This document shows positions 1 through 6,927 of a DNA stretch of 14,137 nucleotides, one piece after another. The stretch is from positions 1 through 14,137 of the forward strand of contig CANTWP010000077.1 of the NCBI GenBank assembly GCA_947853245.1, read 5' to 3'. This DNA is from an uncultured Bacilli bacterium (GTDB lineage: Bacteria; Bacillota_I; Bacilli_A; RF39; UBA660). The position numbers and the translations under genes are program-made. A model generated the notes under the pieces. It was not told the DNA's origin. It searched no databases and saw only the letters and a program-made list of their open reading frames with translations. How positions within the stretch are numbered: position 1 is the first letter of the stretch; the number at the start of each line of letters is the position of its first letter.

Positions 1-336
1 ACTAAGCATAGTATCTCCTGGGCGAAGAAATGCAAATAATGCAACAGTTAAAGCATGAGAGCCAGATATAAACTGATTTCTTACTAATGCATCTTCGGCA
101 CCTAAAACATCAGCAAAAATACTTTCAATTGTATCTCTGCCAATGTCACCATAACCATAACCTGTAGTTGAAGAAAAATGAGCCTCGGATACATTATTTT
201 TTTGAAATGCATTTAATACTTTCAAACTATTATATTCACATAAATTATCTATCTCTTTAAATTGTGTTTCTAAAGATATTTCTACTTCTTTACTTAAATT
301 AATTATTTTTTCAGAAATTCCTAATTGTTCATACAT
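1..336 (-). CDS. Methionine gamma-lyase / aluminium-resistance family PLP enzyme, N-terminal part
   Basis: The frame runs off the left edge of the window, so only about 112 N-terminal residues are visible. Residues roughly 58-100 contain the stretch HFSSTTGYGYGDIGRDTIE followed by FADVLGAEDALVRNQFISGSHAL. From family knowledge this is characteristic of the PF06838 group (aluminium resistance protein, YnbB-like), fold-type I PLP enzymes annotated as methionine gamma-lyase-like; the PLP lysine would lie outside the window. The ATG at 334-336 is one base downstream of the stop of the preceding SDR gene (TAA at 338-340), and an in-frame GTG at 343-345 would overlap it. Translation is therefore probably coupled and the two genes share the promoter near 1084-1112. 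The substrate cannot be told from this fragment. Confidence 0.85.
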   Translation of the reverse strand, partial: MYEQLGISEKIINLSKEVEISLETQFKEIDNLCEYNSLKVLNAFQKNNVSEAHFSSTTGYGYGDIGRDTIESIFADVLGAEDALVRNQFISGSHALTVALFAFLRPGDTMLS

Positions 337-337
337 A

Positions 338-1060
338 TTATCCACTATTACCATCCATCCTAACTACACTACCACTTGGTAAATTATCATTGTTAACTAA
401 ATCAAATATCTTTTTAGCAATTTCATTTGGTGAAATTAATTCCTTTTGACCCACTCTCTTTAATTCACTTTTTAAAAATTCAGGATCCATTTCTAAAATA
501 CTCTCAGTCTTAACCCAATTAGGAGCAAGAGCATATATTCTAATATTGGTATAAACAATACTTAAAATTTGTGTTAAATTATTCAACCCCGCTTTAGAAA
601 CCGAATAATCTATATTATAAGTACTACCAGTATCTATTCCATCAGTTGAAGAAATATTAATTACTACACTAGAATTTAATATACTTGATAAACCTCTTAT
701 CAAAATAAAAGGTGCTATTAAGTTTACTTCTAAAACATTTACAAATTCTTTTTTTGATTTTAAAGATATATCACAATCTAAAGAAATGGCCGCATTATTA
801 ACTAATACATCTAGATGATCGGTTATTGATTTAATATAATTTATTAAAGCATTTATTTCGTCTTCTTTAGATAAATCGGCTTGATATAAATAAACGTTAA
901 TTACGTACTTTTGTTCTAAGGTTCTTTTTAGATTTTCTGCTAATAAACTACTACTATTGTAATGTAAAATTATATTATAACCATTCTTCGCAAAAATTTC
1001 CGCTACTTTAGCACCTATTCCTTTGGCTGCTCCAGTTATACAAATTATTTTTTTATCCAT
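338..1060 (-). CDS. Short-chain dehydrogenase/reductase (FabG-like SDR)
   Basis: 240 residues, the usual length of a classical SDR. The Rossmann nucleotide-binding motif TGAAKGIG is at residues 9-16, NNAA at 88-91, a serine pair in the ISS position at 137-138, and the catalytic YSVSK at 152-156. All elements of an active NAD(P)(H)-dependent oxidoreductase are therefore present. The family includes 3-oxoacyl-ACP reductase (FabG), but the sequence alone does not establish a fatty-acid role; no other fatty-acid synthesis gene is visible and the partner gene is a PLP enzyme. Start: ATG at 1060 with a weak ribosome site (AAGTGGTGA) upstream. It is the first gene of a two-gene unit, separated by one base from the next ATG. 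Whether the pair acts in one pathway is unknown. Confidence 0.9.
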   Translation of the reverse strand: MDKKIICITGAAKGIGAKVAEIFAKNGYNIILHYNSSSLLAENLKRTLEQKYVINVYLYQADLSKEDEINALINYIKSITDHLDVLVNNAAISLDCDISLKSKKEFVNVLEVNLIAPFILIRGLSSILNSSVVINISSTDGIDTGSTYNIDYSVSKAGLNNLTQILSIVYTNIRIYALAPNWVKTESILEMDPEFLKSELKRVGQKELISPNEIAKKIFDLVNNDNLPSGSVVRMDGNSG

Positions 1061-1083
1061 AAACCGTCACCACTTCTTGTCAT

Positions 1084-1112
1084 ATTATATCACAATATCT
1101 AAAATTTAAAAG
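1084..1112 (-). promoter_or_regulatory. Promoter of the SDR / PLP-enzyme unit
   Basis: On the minus strand a perfect extended -10 element TGATATAAT lies at 1092-1084, about 24 bases before the ATG at 1060. A poor -35 (CTTTTA, 1112-1107) sits 17 bp upstream, which is acceptable because the TGn extension compensates. It is back to back with the plus-strand promoter at 1121-1149. Confidence 0.6.
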
Positions 1113-1120
1113 TGAAAACA

Positions 1121-1149
1121 TTGTAAACTGTCCTAAAAGATAATATAAT
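1121..1149 (+). promoter_or_regulatory. Promoter of the deacetylase gene
   Basis: TTGTAA (1121-1126) and TATAAT (1144-1149) are separated by exactly 17 bp, a good sigma-A promoter. Transcription should start near 1156, about 20 bases before the GTG start at 1178. Confidence 0.65.
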
Positions 1150-1177
1150 ATACATAGTAGTAGATGGTGATGAGAAA

Positions 1178-2612
1178 GTGAAAAAAAAAATTAGTTTTAA
1201 TTTCTATATTATTAGTAATTTTATTATCATTAATTTCATTAACTTTTTTATTTTTTAAAAAAGATATTTATATAGAAGTAGCAGAATCTTCACCATATTA
1301 TATTAATATAAATAGTTCTTTTAAAGAACCAAAAGTACAAGCTTATTATTGTAATAAATATTTTAAGAAAAAATGTGAAAATATTACAGAAAAATTAAAT
1401 ATAACTAACAATGTAAATATTAATGAAATGGGTACCTATAACATAAATTATTCTATAAATTATAAAAAAATTAAGAAGGAATATAAACTAGAAACTATTG
1501 TTACAGATTTAGAATCACCAATTATTACTTTAGAAAATACTAATAAAAAATATATATGTCCTAATTATAATTTAGATGATTTTAAAGATTATAAAGTAAT
1601 CGATAATTATGACACTGATCTTGAAAATAAAGTTACTAAATATATTAAAGATGGAAAACTATATTATACAGTTGAAGATTCTCATGGTAATAAAGGAGAA
1701 ACTAATGTAGATGTAGAAATAGCGGATAAAGATGCTCCTAATATAATATTAAATGGTTATGAAGATATTTATTTATTACAAGGAACTGAATATAAAGAAC
1801 CAGGTGTAACTGCTTATGATACTTGTGAAGGCAATTTAACATCGAAAATTATTATTTCAGGAACTGTTGATGTTAATAAGATAGGAGAATATCAAATTAC
1901 CTATTCTGTTGAAGATAGTTCTAAAAATAAACAAACAAAAACTAGAACCATTCATATATATAATAGTTCTATTGGACAAGATGTTAAAAAGAACGGAAAA
2001 ATAGTGTATTTGACATTTGATGATGGTCCTAATGCTTATACTAAAAATATATTAAGTATATTAGATAAATATCAAGTAAAAGCTACATTCTTTGTCACAA
2101 ACCAATTTGGTGGCTATCAATCATTAATTAAGGAAATGTATGAAAATGGACATAGTCTTGCTATTCACACATACTCTCATCAATATAAAAATATCTATAA
2201 TAGTGAAGAAGACTATTTTAATGATTTAAATAAAATGGATAAAATAATATTTGAACAAACTGGAATTCACACTAAATTGGTAAGATTTCCAGGGGGTAGT
2301 TCTAATACTATTAGTAAGTTTAATCCTGGTATAATGACCAGATTAAGTAAATTGTTAAATGACAAAGGGTATAAATACTTCGATTGGAATATAGATAGTG
2401 GTGATACTGGCACTATTAATTCTAATAAGATTGCTAATAACGTAATAAATGGAATGAAAAGCAACAAAAACTCTGTTGTTCTAATGCATGATATAAAATA
2501 TGCTAATAAAGAGGCTTTAGAAAAAATTATTTATTATGGACTTACTAATGGATATACATTCTTACCACTAGATGAAAATAGTCCTACTGTACATCATTCT
2601 ATAAACAACTAA
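1178..2612 (+). CDS. Membrane-anchored peptidoglycan/polysaccharide deacetylase with Ig-like repeats, apparent frameshift in A10
   Basis: The uninterrupted frame begins only at ATG 1428, but the same frame is clearly coding upstream: from 1182 it gives KKKLVLISILLVILLSLISL, a membrane anchor, followed by a DUF5011-like Ig repeat whose second half (EMGTYNINYSINY) spans the 1428 ATG. No ATG, GTG or TTG occurs in this frame between 1182 and 1428. GTG at 1178-1180 followed by nine instead of ten A (tract 1181-1190) would give MKKKLVLIS... and an intact protein of 477 residues. Two more Ig-like repeats follow, then a NodB deacetylase domain showing all family motifs: TFDDGP, the metal pair in HTYSH, RFPGG, DWNIDSGD and LMHD. 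By family it would remove acetyl groups from GlcNAc or MurNAc in the wall (PgdA-like), outside the membrane. The frame change could be a sequence error, slipped-strand switching or RNA slippage. Confidence 0.85.
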
Positions 2613-2640
2613 AAAACTCCTTTTTTGGAGTTTTTTAGTT
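2607..2640. terminator. Bidirectional intrinsic terminator between convergent genes
   Basis: A perfect 14-bp inverted repeat (2607-2620 and 2627-2640) with a T6 loop. Both strands carry a T-rich 3' arm, so it can terminate the deacetylase gene from the left and the minus-strand gene from the right. Both stop codons (2610-2612 plus; 2635-2637 minus) lie within the stem. Confidence 0.85.
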
Positions 2641-3795
2641 ATTATTACTAAGATATTTAGAGAATACTTTTTGAACTTCTTTTCCTACATTTGATATTAC
2701 TTCTTTATAAGTATCACGTTCTTCTAATAATTCAGTATGTTCAGCTTGTAATTGAGCATTTACCTCCGACAACTGAGATATTTGACTTTTTAATTGATAT
2801 AACTCGTTTCTTAAATTCTCATTTTCTTTTTGTAAATCCGAATAATCACTGTTACCATCTTGATCTAAAGCAGCATTATTTAAAACATTATTATAAGCAT
2901 TAATTAATCTTTTTAAATTGTTACCTAAATATGGCAAACTATCTATCGTAGCACTTGTTATTGTTTTTTTATTTTCCATAAAATCTAGAATAGTATTAAT
3001 ATTATCATAACTTTGCTGGGTCTGTTTTGCTAACATACTATAGTCATAAGTGATACAAATTTTTCCATTAAAGGCATCTCTATATTTTTCTAGAGCCGAT
3101 ATTTTATCATTTTTTTCATTTGGCTTTAGTATAGCATTAATTCTATAATCATCAAATTTGCTTCTTATTAAGATTTTTGACATAAATGTTAATTCTTGAT
3201 TCATTAATTGTGCACCTAGTCCACTTTTTAATTCATCAAAGCTTGAAAACATTTGATTTGTAGTTGCAATATAACCATTTTTACTACAAGAAATTCCCAA
3301 TACTAAATAATTATCATTATTATCCTTTGAACATAATATATATTCAGCATTAATAGGATCAACCCCATTAGAATGGCAAATATCTCTATTTATTTTACAT
3401 ACAAATTCCATTTGATATACATTTGGCTGAATATTGTTTTCAAAAGCAATTAATTTAGATCCTGTATAATCTGAAAACATTTGCTTAAAATCTAGATAAC
3501 CATTTGATATCTTAGAATAAATGCGATGAGTATTTTCGTTTTCACATAATCGATTCAAAACCTCAATAGCCGACCTCGATTGAAATGTTAAACATGACGT
3601 TGAAATAATATAGTTAACATTGACTCCCAATAAATGGGCAATTGATGATTCTGGAATGGAATACGTAAGATGTTCGCCATTTGCCAAATATAATTCAAAC
3701 AGCTTTTCATTTGCATGTCTTCCATAATAATCTCTCACGCTATTTCTTATACACTCGATAACCTGTTCATAAGCGGTATATTGAATATTTTCCAT
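2635..3795 (-). CDS. Orphan protein with possible PBECR-type nuclease-like N-terminus and C-terminal coiled coil
   Basis: 386 residues; I do not recognise the family with confidence. No signal peptide or membrane segment is visible, so it is probably cytoplasmic. Residues about 33-60 read FELYLANGEHLTYSIPESSIAHLLGVN in two overlapping parts: a strand-rich start leading to an HLLG motif. That resembles the F/H-L-x-G signature I associate with phage Barnase/EndoU/colicin/RelE-like (PBECR) nuclease domains; this is a weak, memory-based resemblance. The middle is mixed alpha/beta with several cysteines (CKINRDICHS, ISCSKNG). Residues about 325-375 are a clear coiled coil (ENENLRNELYQLKSQISQLS...). 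The ATG at 3795 has a strong AAAGGGGGAAA ribosome site. It is a single-gene unit with its own promoter and shared terminator; the neighbours give no functional hint. Confidence 0.75.
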   Translation of the reverse strand: MENIQYTAYEQVIECIRNSVRDYYGRHANEKLFELYLANGEHLTYSIPESSIAHLLGVNVNYIISTSCLTFQSRSAIEVLNRLCENENTHRIYSKISNGYLDFKQMFSDYTGSKLIAFENNIQPNVYQMEFVCKINRDICHSNGVDPINAEYILCSKDNNDNYLVLGISCSKNGYIATTNQMFSSFDELKSGLGAQLMNQELTFMSKILIRSKFDDYRINAILKPNEKNDKISALEKYRDAFNGKICITYDYSMLAKQTQQSYDNINTILDFMENKKTITSATIDSLPYLGNNLKRLINAYNNVLNNAALDQDGNSDYSDLQKENENLRNELYQLKSQISQLSEVNAQLQAEHTELLEERDTYKEVISNVGKEVQKVFSKYLSNNN

Positions 3796-3818
3796 AAAAA
3801 TTTCCCCCTTTGTCGCTT

Positions 3819-3847
3819 ATGCTATCACAATTATTATATATTGTCAA
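3819..3847 (-). promoter_or_regulatory. Promoter of the coiled-coil protein gene
   Basis: Minus strand: consensus TTGACA (3847-3842), 17-bp spacer, then TAGCAT (3824-3819) preceded by a TGn extension. It leaves a short leader containing the AAAGGGGGAAA ribosome site before ATG 3795. Confidence 0.6.
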
Positions 3848-3871
3848 ATTAGTATTATTAATATAATACAT

Positions 3872-3897
3872 AAAAAAACACGCGAATTGCGTGTTTT
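3872..3897 (-). terminator. Intrinsic terminator of hsp20
   Basis: A 9-bp perfect stem (3875-3883 with 3889-3897, 5-base loop) immediately after the hsp20 stop codon. On the minus strand it ends in a run of seven T (3878-3872). Confidence 0.8.
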
Positions 3898-3900
3898 GGA

Positions 3901-4290
3901 TTATTTAATTTCAATATATTTTTTATTTTCAGCTTCTTCTTTTTTAGGAACTATAATTTTTAACATCCCATCCGCAAAAGTAGCCTCAATTTTATCACTC
4001 TCTAAATCTCCTAGATAGAATGATCTAGTATATTTACCATAATTTCTTTCTTTGCGAATATAATTTTTCTTTTCTTCAGTTTCTTCTTTATGTTTTTCAG
4101 CAGTAATAGTTAAATAACCATTTTTAGCCTCAATTTGTATTTCGTTTTTATCAAATCCAGGAATATCCATTTCAATATGATAATCACCATCTTCCTCGTA
4201 AATATCACATTTCATGTTATCTACCTCTTTTGCAGAAACAAAATTATCAAAAAAATCATCTAAATAAAATTTTCTTGGGATTAAATCCAT
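3901..4290 (-). CDS. Small heat shock protein, Hsp20/alpha-crystallin family
   Basis: An ATP-independent holdase chaperone that binds unfolding proteins and forms large oligomers in the cytoplasm. The alpha-crystallin domain covers most of the protein: YHIEMDIPGFDKNEI near the N-terminal side, GYLTITAEK in the middle and the diagnostic ATFADGMLKIIVPKK motif before a short IEIK tail that provides the usual C-terminal I-x-I anchor. Length 129-132 residues is at the short end of the family. Two ATG codons compete: 4299 is only 2 bases from AAAGGA (4307-4302), whereas 4290 is 11 bases away and starts with MDLIPRKFYLDD, so 4290 is preferred; the longer form adds MRD. Expression should be HrcA-controlled because a CIRCE element overlaps the promoter. 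Single-gene unit with its own terminator. Confidence 0.95.
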   Translation of the reverse strand: MDLIPRKFYLDDFFDNFVSAKEVDNMKCDIYEEDGDYHIEMDIPGFDKNEIQIEAKNGYLTITAEKHKEETEEKKNYIRKERNYGKYTRSFYLGDLESDKIEATFADGMLKIIVPKKEEAENKKYIEIK

Positions 4291-4316
4291 ATCTCTCATC
4301 TTCCTTTCACATTATA

Positions 4317-4345
4317 ATAATATCATATTTCTTAGCACTTGTCAA
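4317..4345 (-). promoter_or_regulatory. hsp20 promoter
   Basis: Minus strand: consensus TTGACA (4345-4340), 17-bp spacer and TATTAT (4322-4317) preceded by TGA, an extended -10. The -35 box sits largely in the central spacer of the CIRCE element and one CIRCE arm fills the start of the -35/-10 spacer. Confidence 0.8.
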
Positions 4346-4358
4346 TATGGAGTGCTAA
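4332..4358. promoter_or_regulatory. CIRCE operator (HrcA binding site)
   Basis: TTAGCACTT, nine bases, GAGTGCTAA: one mismatch from the consensus inverted repeat TTAGCACTC-N9-GAGTGCTAA. The palindrome continues outward for several bases (atttc / gaaat). CIRCE is the operator of the heat-shock repressor HrcA; its placement over the -35 box implies direct blocking of RNA polymerase at normal temperature. Confidence 0.93.
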
Positions 4359-4381
4359 GAAATATTTACATTTTATTATAT

Positions 4382-4411
4382 GTAAAAGAAAGCATTTTAT
4401 ACACGCTTTCT
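4382..4411 (-). terminator. Weak intrinsic terminator after the 478-residue membrane protein gene
   Basis: A 7-bp repeat GCTTTCT/AGAAAGC (4405-4411 and 4387-4393, loop 11) just past the stop codon, followed on the minus strand by TTTTACA. The stem is short and the T-run brief, so efficiency is uncertain. Confidence 0.45.
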
Positions 4412-4415
4412 ATAA

Positions 4416-5852
4416 TTAATAAATATTAATAGTTTTTTTATCAAATATACTAAATGGAATATAAAATTTTTTTTGATTTTTAGAAGTCATTACTATTGAA
4501 TAAGAATGATTATTACTTGAATCATTTAATAAATAACTATATTCACAATCTTCTAATAGCGAATCAACAGTTAAATCAGATAAATCATATTTATCTATAA
4601 TATATTGTTTTATAACAGCAGTATAATCGTATCCATCAGCAAACAAATCTTCTAAATTTTCTAATATATTACCATTTGCTAGCAGTACCAACGAATTAAA
4701 TGTATGATCTTTAGATTGATATTTCGTAAAATTAATGAAATTATTTACACTTTTTTCTTGACGATGTAAATTATAAACATCAGTTTTTAAATCATTTTTA
4801 AAATATTCTTGTTCTATTATATAAATATCACTAGTAATAGTCAATTTGTAAATACTATATTGAATACTTTCTAATTCTGTACTGCCATCTTTTGAAAGAT
4901 CTAATTTTGGTAATTGTTCTAAGGTACCACTTTGATTTAAATATATAAATTGATTTTTCTCACACTTAGAAATACTTTCAATTTCATTATTAATTACATC
5001 TTTAATTCCAGTTAATATATCATCGGTAACATTTTCTTCACTATTATATACTGCTAAATCTGTATAAACATTTTCACTAGTATAATCTAATATACTATAA
5101 ATTCCATTATCACGATAAGAAGCTATTAAGATATCCTTTTTAGCAAGATTATTATTTTTATAAATAGATACATTAGTTAAATACTTAGTGTGCAAAGAAA
5201 TAGAATCTGCATATTTATAATAAGGGATCTCTACAGTAAAACTGTCTAAATTTAAATAAATACTAAATTGATCAAAGTAAAAATTGTATTTTGAATCATT
5301 AAATAATTGTAATAAATAATTTGAATCTAAGTCTTTATCAGTATTAATATCTATTTGGTGTTTCACTATGTCTTCAATAATAACATTAGTCATAAATAAG
5401 TCATCTAAATCTAATTCAGAACCATTTACTAAGTTATAATTTAAAGTATCAACTATAATCTGTTTATCTTCATTTAACGTATAAAAAATCACCGATAAAG
5501 TATTACCAAAATTACCACTTACTTTTACATACAAGTTTTTAAAATTAAATGATCCATCATTAATTAAATCTGTTAAATTATTTTTAATACTCTTATTAAT
5601 ATTGTTTTCAACTTTAGCTTTTTTTAACCCGTCTAATTGAATATAAGAACAATCTACATCATTAATTATTATTTTCTTTTCTTCAAATAATAATGAATTT
5701 TCATCATACAAACTATTTAAGTCGATACTTTGTTCTTGATCATTATTTATATAATGTCGTTCAAAATCATTCATATGAAAATGTATTGATATAGAAATTA
5801 TAAAGACTAACAATAAAATAAATATAAAAATACCAGTCTTATCTTTAATCAT
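4416..5852 (-). CDS. Membrane-anchored protein with DUF4163/DUF3298-like extracytoplasmic region
   Basis: 478 residues. A single hydrophobic segment at about 7-24 (GIFIFILLLVFIISISI) with a charged residue before it suggests an N-terminal anchor, with the remaining ~450 residues outside the membrane. Residues about 70-170 look like the DUF4163/DUF3298 arrangement known from PdaC and RsiV: alternating residues in a KVENNINKSIKNNL helix, then YNLVNGSELDLDDLF, the typical 'L.nG..l.LdDLF' turn. The rest is Asp/Asn/Tyr-rich and not recognised; no deacetylase motifs are present here. A good AAGGAGG site precedes ATG 5852. It is divergently transcribed from the HdeD-like gene. A role in the cell envelope is inferred only from topology and the domain resemblance. 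Confidence 0.8.
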   Translation of the reverse strand: MIKDKTGIFIFILLLVFIISISIHFHMNDFERHYINNDQEQSIDLNSLYDENSLLFEEKKIIINDVDCSYIQLDGLKKAKVENNINKSIKNNLTDLINDGSFNFKNLYVKVSGNFGNTLSVIFYTLNEDKQIIVDTLNYNLVNGSELDLDDLFMTNVIIEDIVKHQIDINTDKDLDSNYLLQLFNDSKYNFYFDQFSIYLNLDSFTVEIPYYKYADSISLHTKYLTNVSIYKNNNLAKKDILIASYRDNGIYSILDYTSENVYTDLAVYNSEENVTDDILTGIKDVINNEIESISKCEKNQFIYLNQSGTLEQLPKLDLSKDGSTELESIQYSIYKLTITSDIYIIEQEYFKNDLKTDVYNLHRQEKSVNNFINFTKYQSKDHTFNSLVLLANGNILENLEDLFADGYDYTAVIKQYIIDKYDLSDLTVDSLLEDCEYSYLLNDSSNNHSYSIVMTSKNQKKFYIPFSIFDKKTINIY

Positions 5853-5877
5853 AAATCCTCCTTAACTTTATACATAT

Positions 5878-5906
5878 ATTATATACTTTTTTATTCTATC
5901 ATACAA
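5878..5906 (-). promoter_or_regulatory. Promoter of the membrane-anchored protein gene
   Basis: Minus strand TTGTAT (5906-5901), 17-bp spacer, TATAAT (5883-5878), then AAGGAGG and ATG 5852. The -35 is imperfect but the -10 and spacing are ideal. Confidence 0.6.
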
Positions 5907-5937
5907 TTGATTAACAAAAAGTTTTAATAATATGAAG

Positions 5938-5967
5938 TTGACAACAATATATCTTTTGCACTATAAT
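5938..5967 (+). promoter_or_regulatory. Promoter of the HdeD-like gene
   Basis: Consensus TTGACA (5938-5943) and TATAAT (5962-5967) with an 18-bp spacer, about 20 bases before ATG 5987. It should be one of the stronger promoters in the window. Confidence 0.75.
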
Positions 5968-5986
5968 TTTAAATGGAGAGTGAATA

Positions 5987-6526
5987 ATGGAAAAATTAAT
6001 TAATAAAATATTTCGAATATTTAATTTATCATCTATTATCTTTTTGATTATTGGAATTATATTAGCATTTTTCCCTGCTATATCATTATCAATTATATCT
6101 TATTCAATTGCGGGTATTTTAATTGTTTTTGGTATTAGTTTTATGGTAGAACAAACAAAATCTATATTTTGGGGAAGCTTTTCTATTGGTATCGTTGCAC
6201 TGATATTAGGAATTATTATATTGATTTCCCCTAGTTTTCTAACAAACGTTATTCCAATTTTTTTAGGTATAATGATTATTTTAAGTGGTATTTATAAAAT
6301 AAATATTACAATTAATATTAAGAACGCTGGAAATAATAATTGGATTTTTTCTCTAATTATAGCTATATTAAATATCATATGTGGAATATTTTTACTATTA
6401 AATCCATCTTTTGGAGCTATCACCATTACTTCATTAATTGGAATAACATTAATTATTTATTCAGTTTCTGATATTATAGATGCTATTATATTAAAGAACG
6501 ATATTAAAAAAATATTCTATAAATAA
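5987..6526 (+). CDS. HdeD-like DUF308 membrane protein
   Basis: 179 residues, almost entirely hydrophobic, with about six predicted membrane helices in two similar halves (near residues 15-35, 38-52, 62-80, 85-103, 118-138, 144-163). The pattern of short loops and Ile/Gly-rich helices with PAISLSIISYSIAGILIVFG and later PSFGAITITSLIG matches the DUF308 repeat of the HdeD family. HdeD is linked to acid resistance in enterobacteria; in Firmicutes the role of these homologues is not established. A GGAGAG ribosome site is at 5975-5980. It is a single-gene unit with promoter and hairpin terminator, sharing a divergent intergenic region with the DUF3298-like membrane protein. Confidence 0.85.
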   Translation: MEKLINKIFRIFNLSSIIFLIIGIILAFFPAISLSIISYSIAGILIVFGISFMVEQTKSIFWGSFSIGIVALILGIIILISPSFLTNVIPIFLGIMIILSGIYKINITINIKNAGNNNWIFSLIIAILNIICGIFLLLNPSFGAITITSLIGITLIIYSVSDIIDAIILKNDIKKIFYK

Positions 6527-6565
6527 AATTTTACATAATTATAATATGTGCTTTAGATTACCAAC

Positions 6566-6600
6566 AAAGTGGTATGTTCAATTTGAATATACTGCTTTTT
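6566..6600 (+). terminator. Intrinsic terminator of the HdeD-like gene
   Basis: A 15-bp stem (6566-6580 with 6584-6598) with three G-T wobble pairs and an ATT loop, ending in five T. It begins 40 bases after the stop codon. Confidence 0.65.
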
Positions 6601-6871
6601 GTTTGATAAATTTTAATGACTGAGTAATTTTTTTACAATATATTACTTAATGCCATTATTTTAAAATATTTTTTATCATAAATTTACCATTCTATTTAAA
6701 TTATGTACAACAAAATCATAGTGGTATTTTACTCATTTTTGAGTAATCTACTTCCTTTCTTTTTATTTTATCATGTCCACACTTTTTCTGTATAATTTAT
6801 TGTAACCGTTCCAAAATTCTCTCACCAATTGTATCACTACATTATTTGCATAATGCCTAAATAAAAAAGTA
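6601..6871. other. AT-rich non-coding stretch between the hdeD-like gene and typA
   Basis: I find no convincing gene here. It holds a perfect 7-bp hairpin TTACTCA/TGAGTAA with a TTTT loop (6729-6746) and loosely related AGTAAT/ATTACT motifs near 6623-6657. A minus-strand open frame (6763-6972) crosses the typA promoter and start and is judged spurious. Confidence 0.5.
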
Positions 6872-6901
6872 TTTACAACATCAATATTAATGTGGTATAA
6901 T
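6872..6901 (+). promoter_or_regulatory. typA promoter
   Basis: TTTACA (6872-6877) and TATAAT (6896-6901) separated by 18 bp, with a TGG extension directly before the -10. The ribosome site AGAAGGG lies between it and ATG 6928. Confidence 0.7.
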
Positions 6902-6927
6902 ACTGCGGTTAGAAAAGAAGGGTTAGT

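Noticed and set aside
1164..1181. Use of TGA as tryptophan, which would make the deacetylase frame intact from ATG 1164 (TGA at 1179-1181)
   Set aside because: The conserved tryptophans elsewhere (CotJB Trp-rich end, Ddl, ATP-grasp) are encoded by TGG, no other gene needs a TGA read-through, and ATG 1164 has no ribosome site. A one-base change in A10 explains the data better.
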